Shown here: positions 63,921 through 64,000 of the stretch, piece by piece
Layout of the letters: the number at the start of each line of letters is the position of its first letter
How positions within the stretch are numbered: position 1 is the first letter of the stretch
Assembly: GCA_041687435.1 (NCBI GenBank)
Contig: JAWLBX010000006.1
Coordinates: forward strand, 146,651-210,650
Direction of reading: 5' to 3'
Origin: JACKII01 sp041687435
GTDB lineage: Bacteria > Pseudomonadota > Alphaproteobacteria > Bin95
Length of the DNA: 64,000 bases
Position numbers and translations under genes: made by a program
The notes under the pieces: generated by a model
The model's input: the letters and a program-made list of their open reading frames with translations, nothing else
Database searches by the model: none
Told to the model about the DNA's origin: nothing

Positions 63921-64000
63921 CCATCATTTCATCCGCGGATGGCGATGGATGCAGGCAACCGAAGGCCATGGATCGATCTGACGGATAGGTTTCGGGTTTT
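63921..64000. other. End of window, no feature seen
   Basis: The last 80 bases contain no coding or structural signal I can support. Confidence 0.5.

Overview
This 64 kb window comes from the chromosome of a GC-rich alphaproteobacterium, most like the Rhodospirillales and relatives. The evidence is gene order and content: a complete 14-gene nuo operon with tRNA-Asp and tRNA-Val, hup, lon, clpX, clpP and tig upstream and birA, coaX, rnj, mce and a DUF1467 gene downstream; RNase J in a Gram-negative; and yajC-secD-secF followed by a Mth938/NDUFAF3-like gene. No ribosomal RNA, CRISPR array, integrase or insertion sequence was seen.

Region 1 (1-11029, minus strand) is the promoter-proximal part of an extracellular contractile injection system (eCIS) operon. 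In transcription order it holds a tail sheath, a tail tube, a baseplate-type protein with two CPxC pairs, a proline-rich linker, a DUF4255 cap protein, an AAA+ ATPase, a small unknown protein, and a giant DUF4157 protein with a HELTH zinc-protease motif that runs off the left edge. A TTGACA promoter in an AT-rich patch precedes the sheath gene. Spike, wedge and tape-measure genes are not in the window and would have to lie to the left. About 700 bases without a supported gene (11030-11737) separate this locus from the housekeeping block and contain two strong hairpins.

Region 2 (11738-37944, almost all minus strand) is core metabolism and proteostasis: DUF1467, methylmalonyl-CoA epimerase, RNase J, type III pantothenate kinase, biotin ligase, the nuoA-N respiratory complex I operon, two tRNAs flanking an SDR gene, HU, Lon, ClpX, ClpP, trigger factor and tRNA-Leu. 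nuoG carries a 10-N assembly gap that artificially breaks its frame.

Region 3 (38009-48455) is a mixed accessory block: an AceE/transketolase-like enzyme, two SMP-30/gluconolactonase proteins, a rhodanese, a peroxiredoxin-like/prolyl-hydroxylase fusion, DUF2848, a nitronate monooxygenase, a CoA-ester lyase, a small conserved protein behind an FNR-type box, and a nucleotidyltransferase.

Region 4 (48467-64000) is again mostly core: pheT-pheS, yggT-DUF167-folD, a metallophosphoesterase, dnaJ and dnaK behind a sigma32-like promoter, a DUF1848 protein with a radical-SAM-like cysteine cluster, a DUF815 ATPase, yajC-secD-secF-Mth938, and a hyuA/hyuB deletion remnant at the right end.
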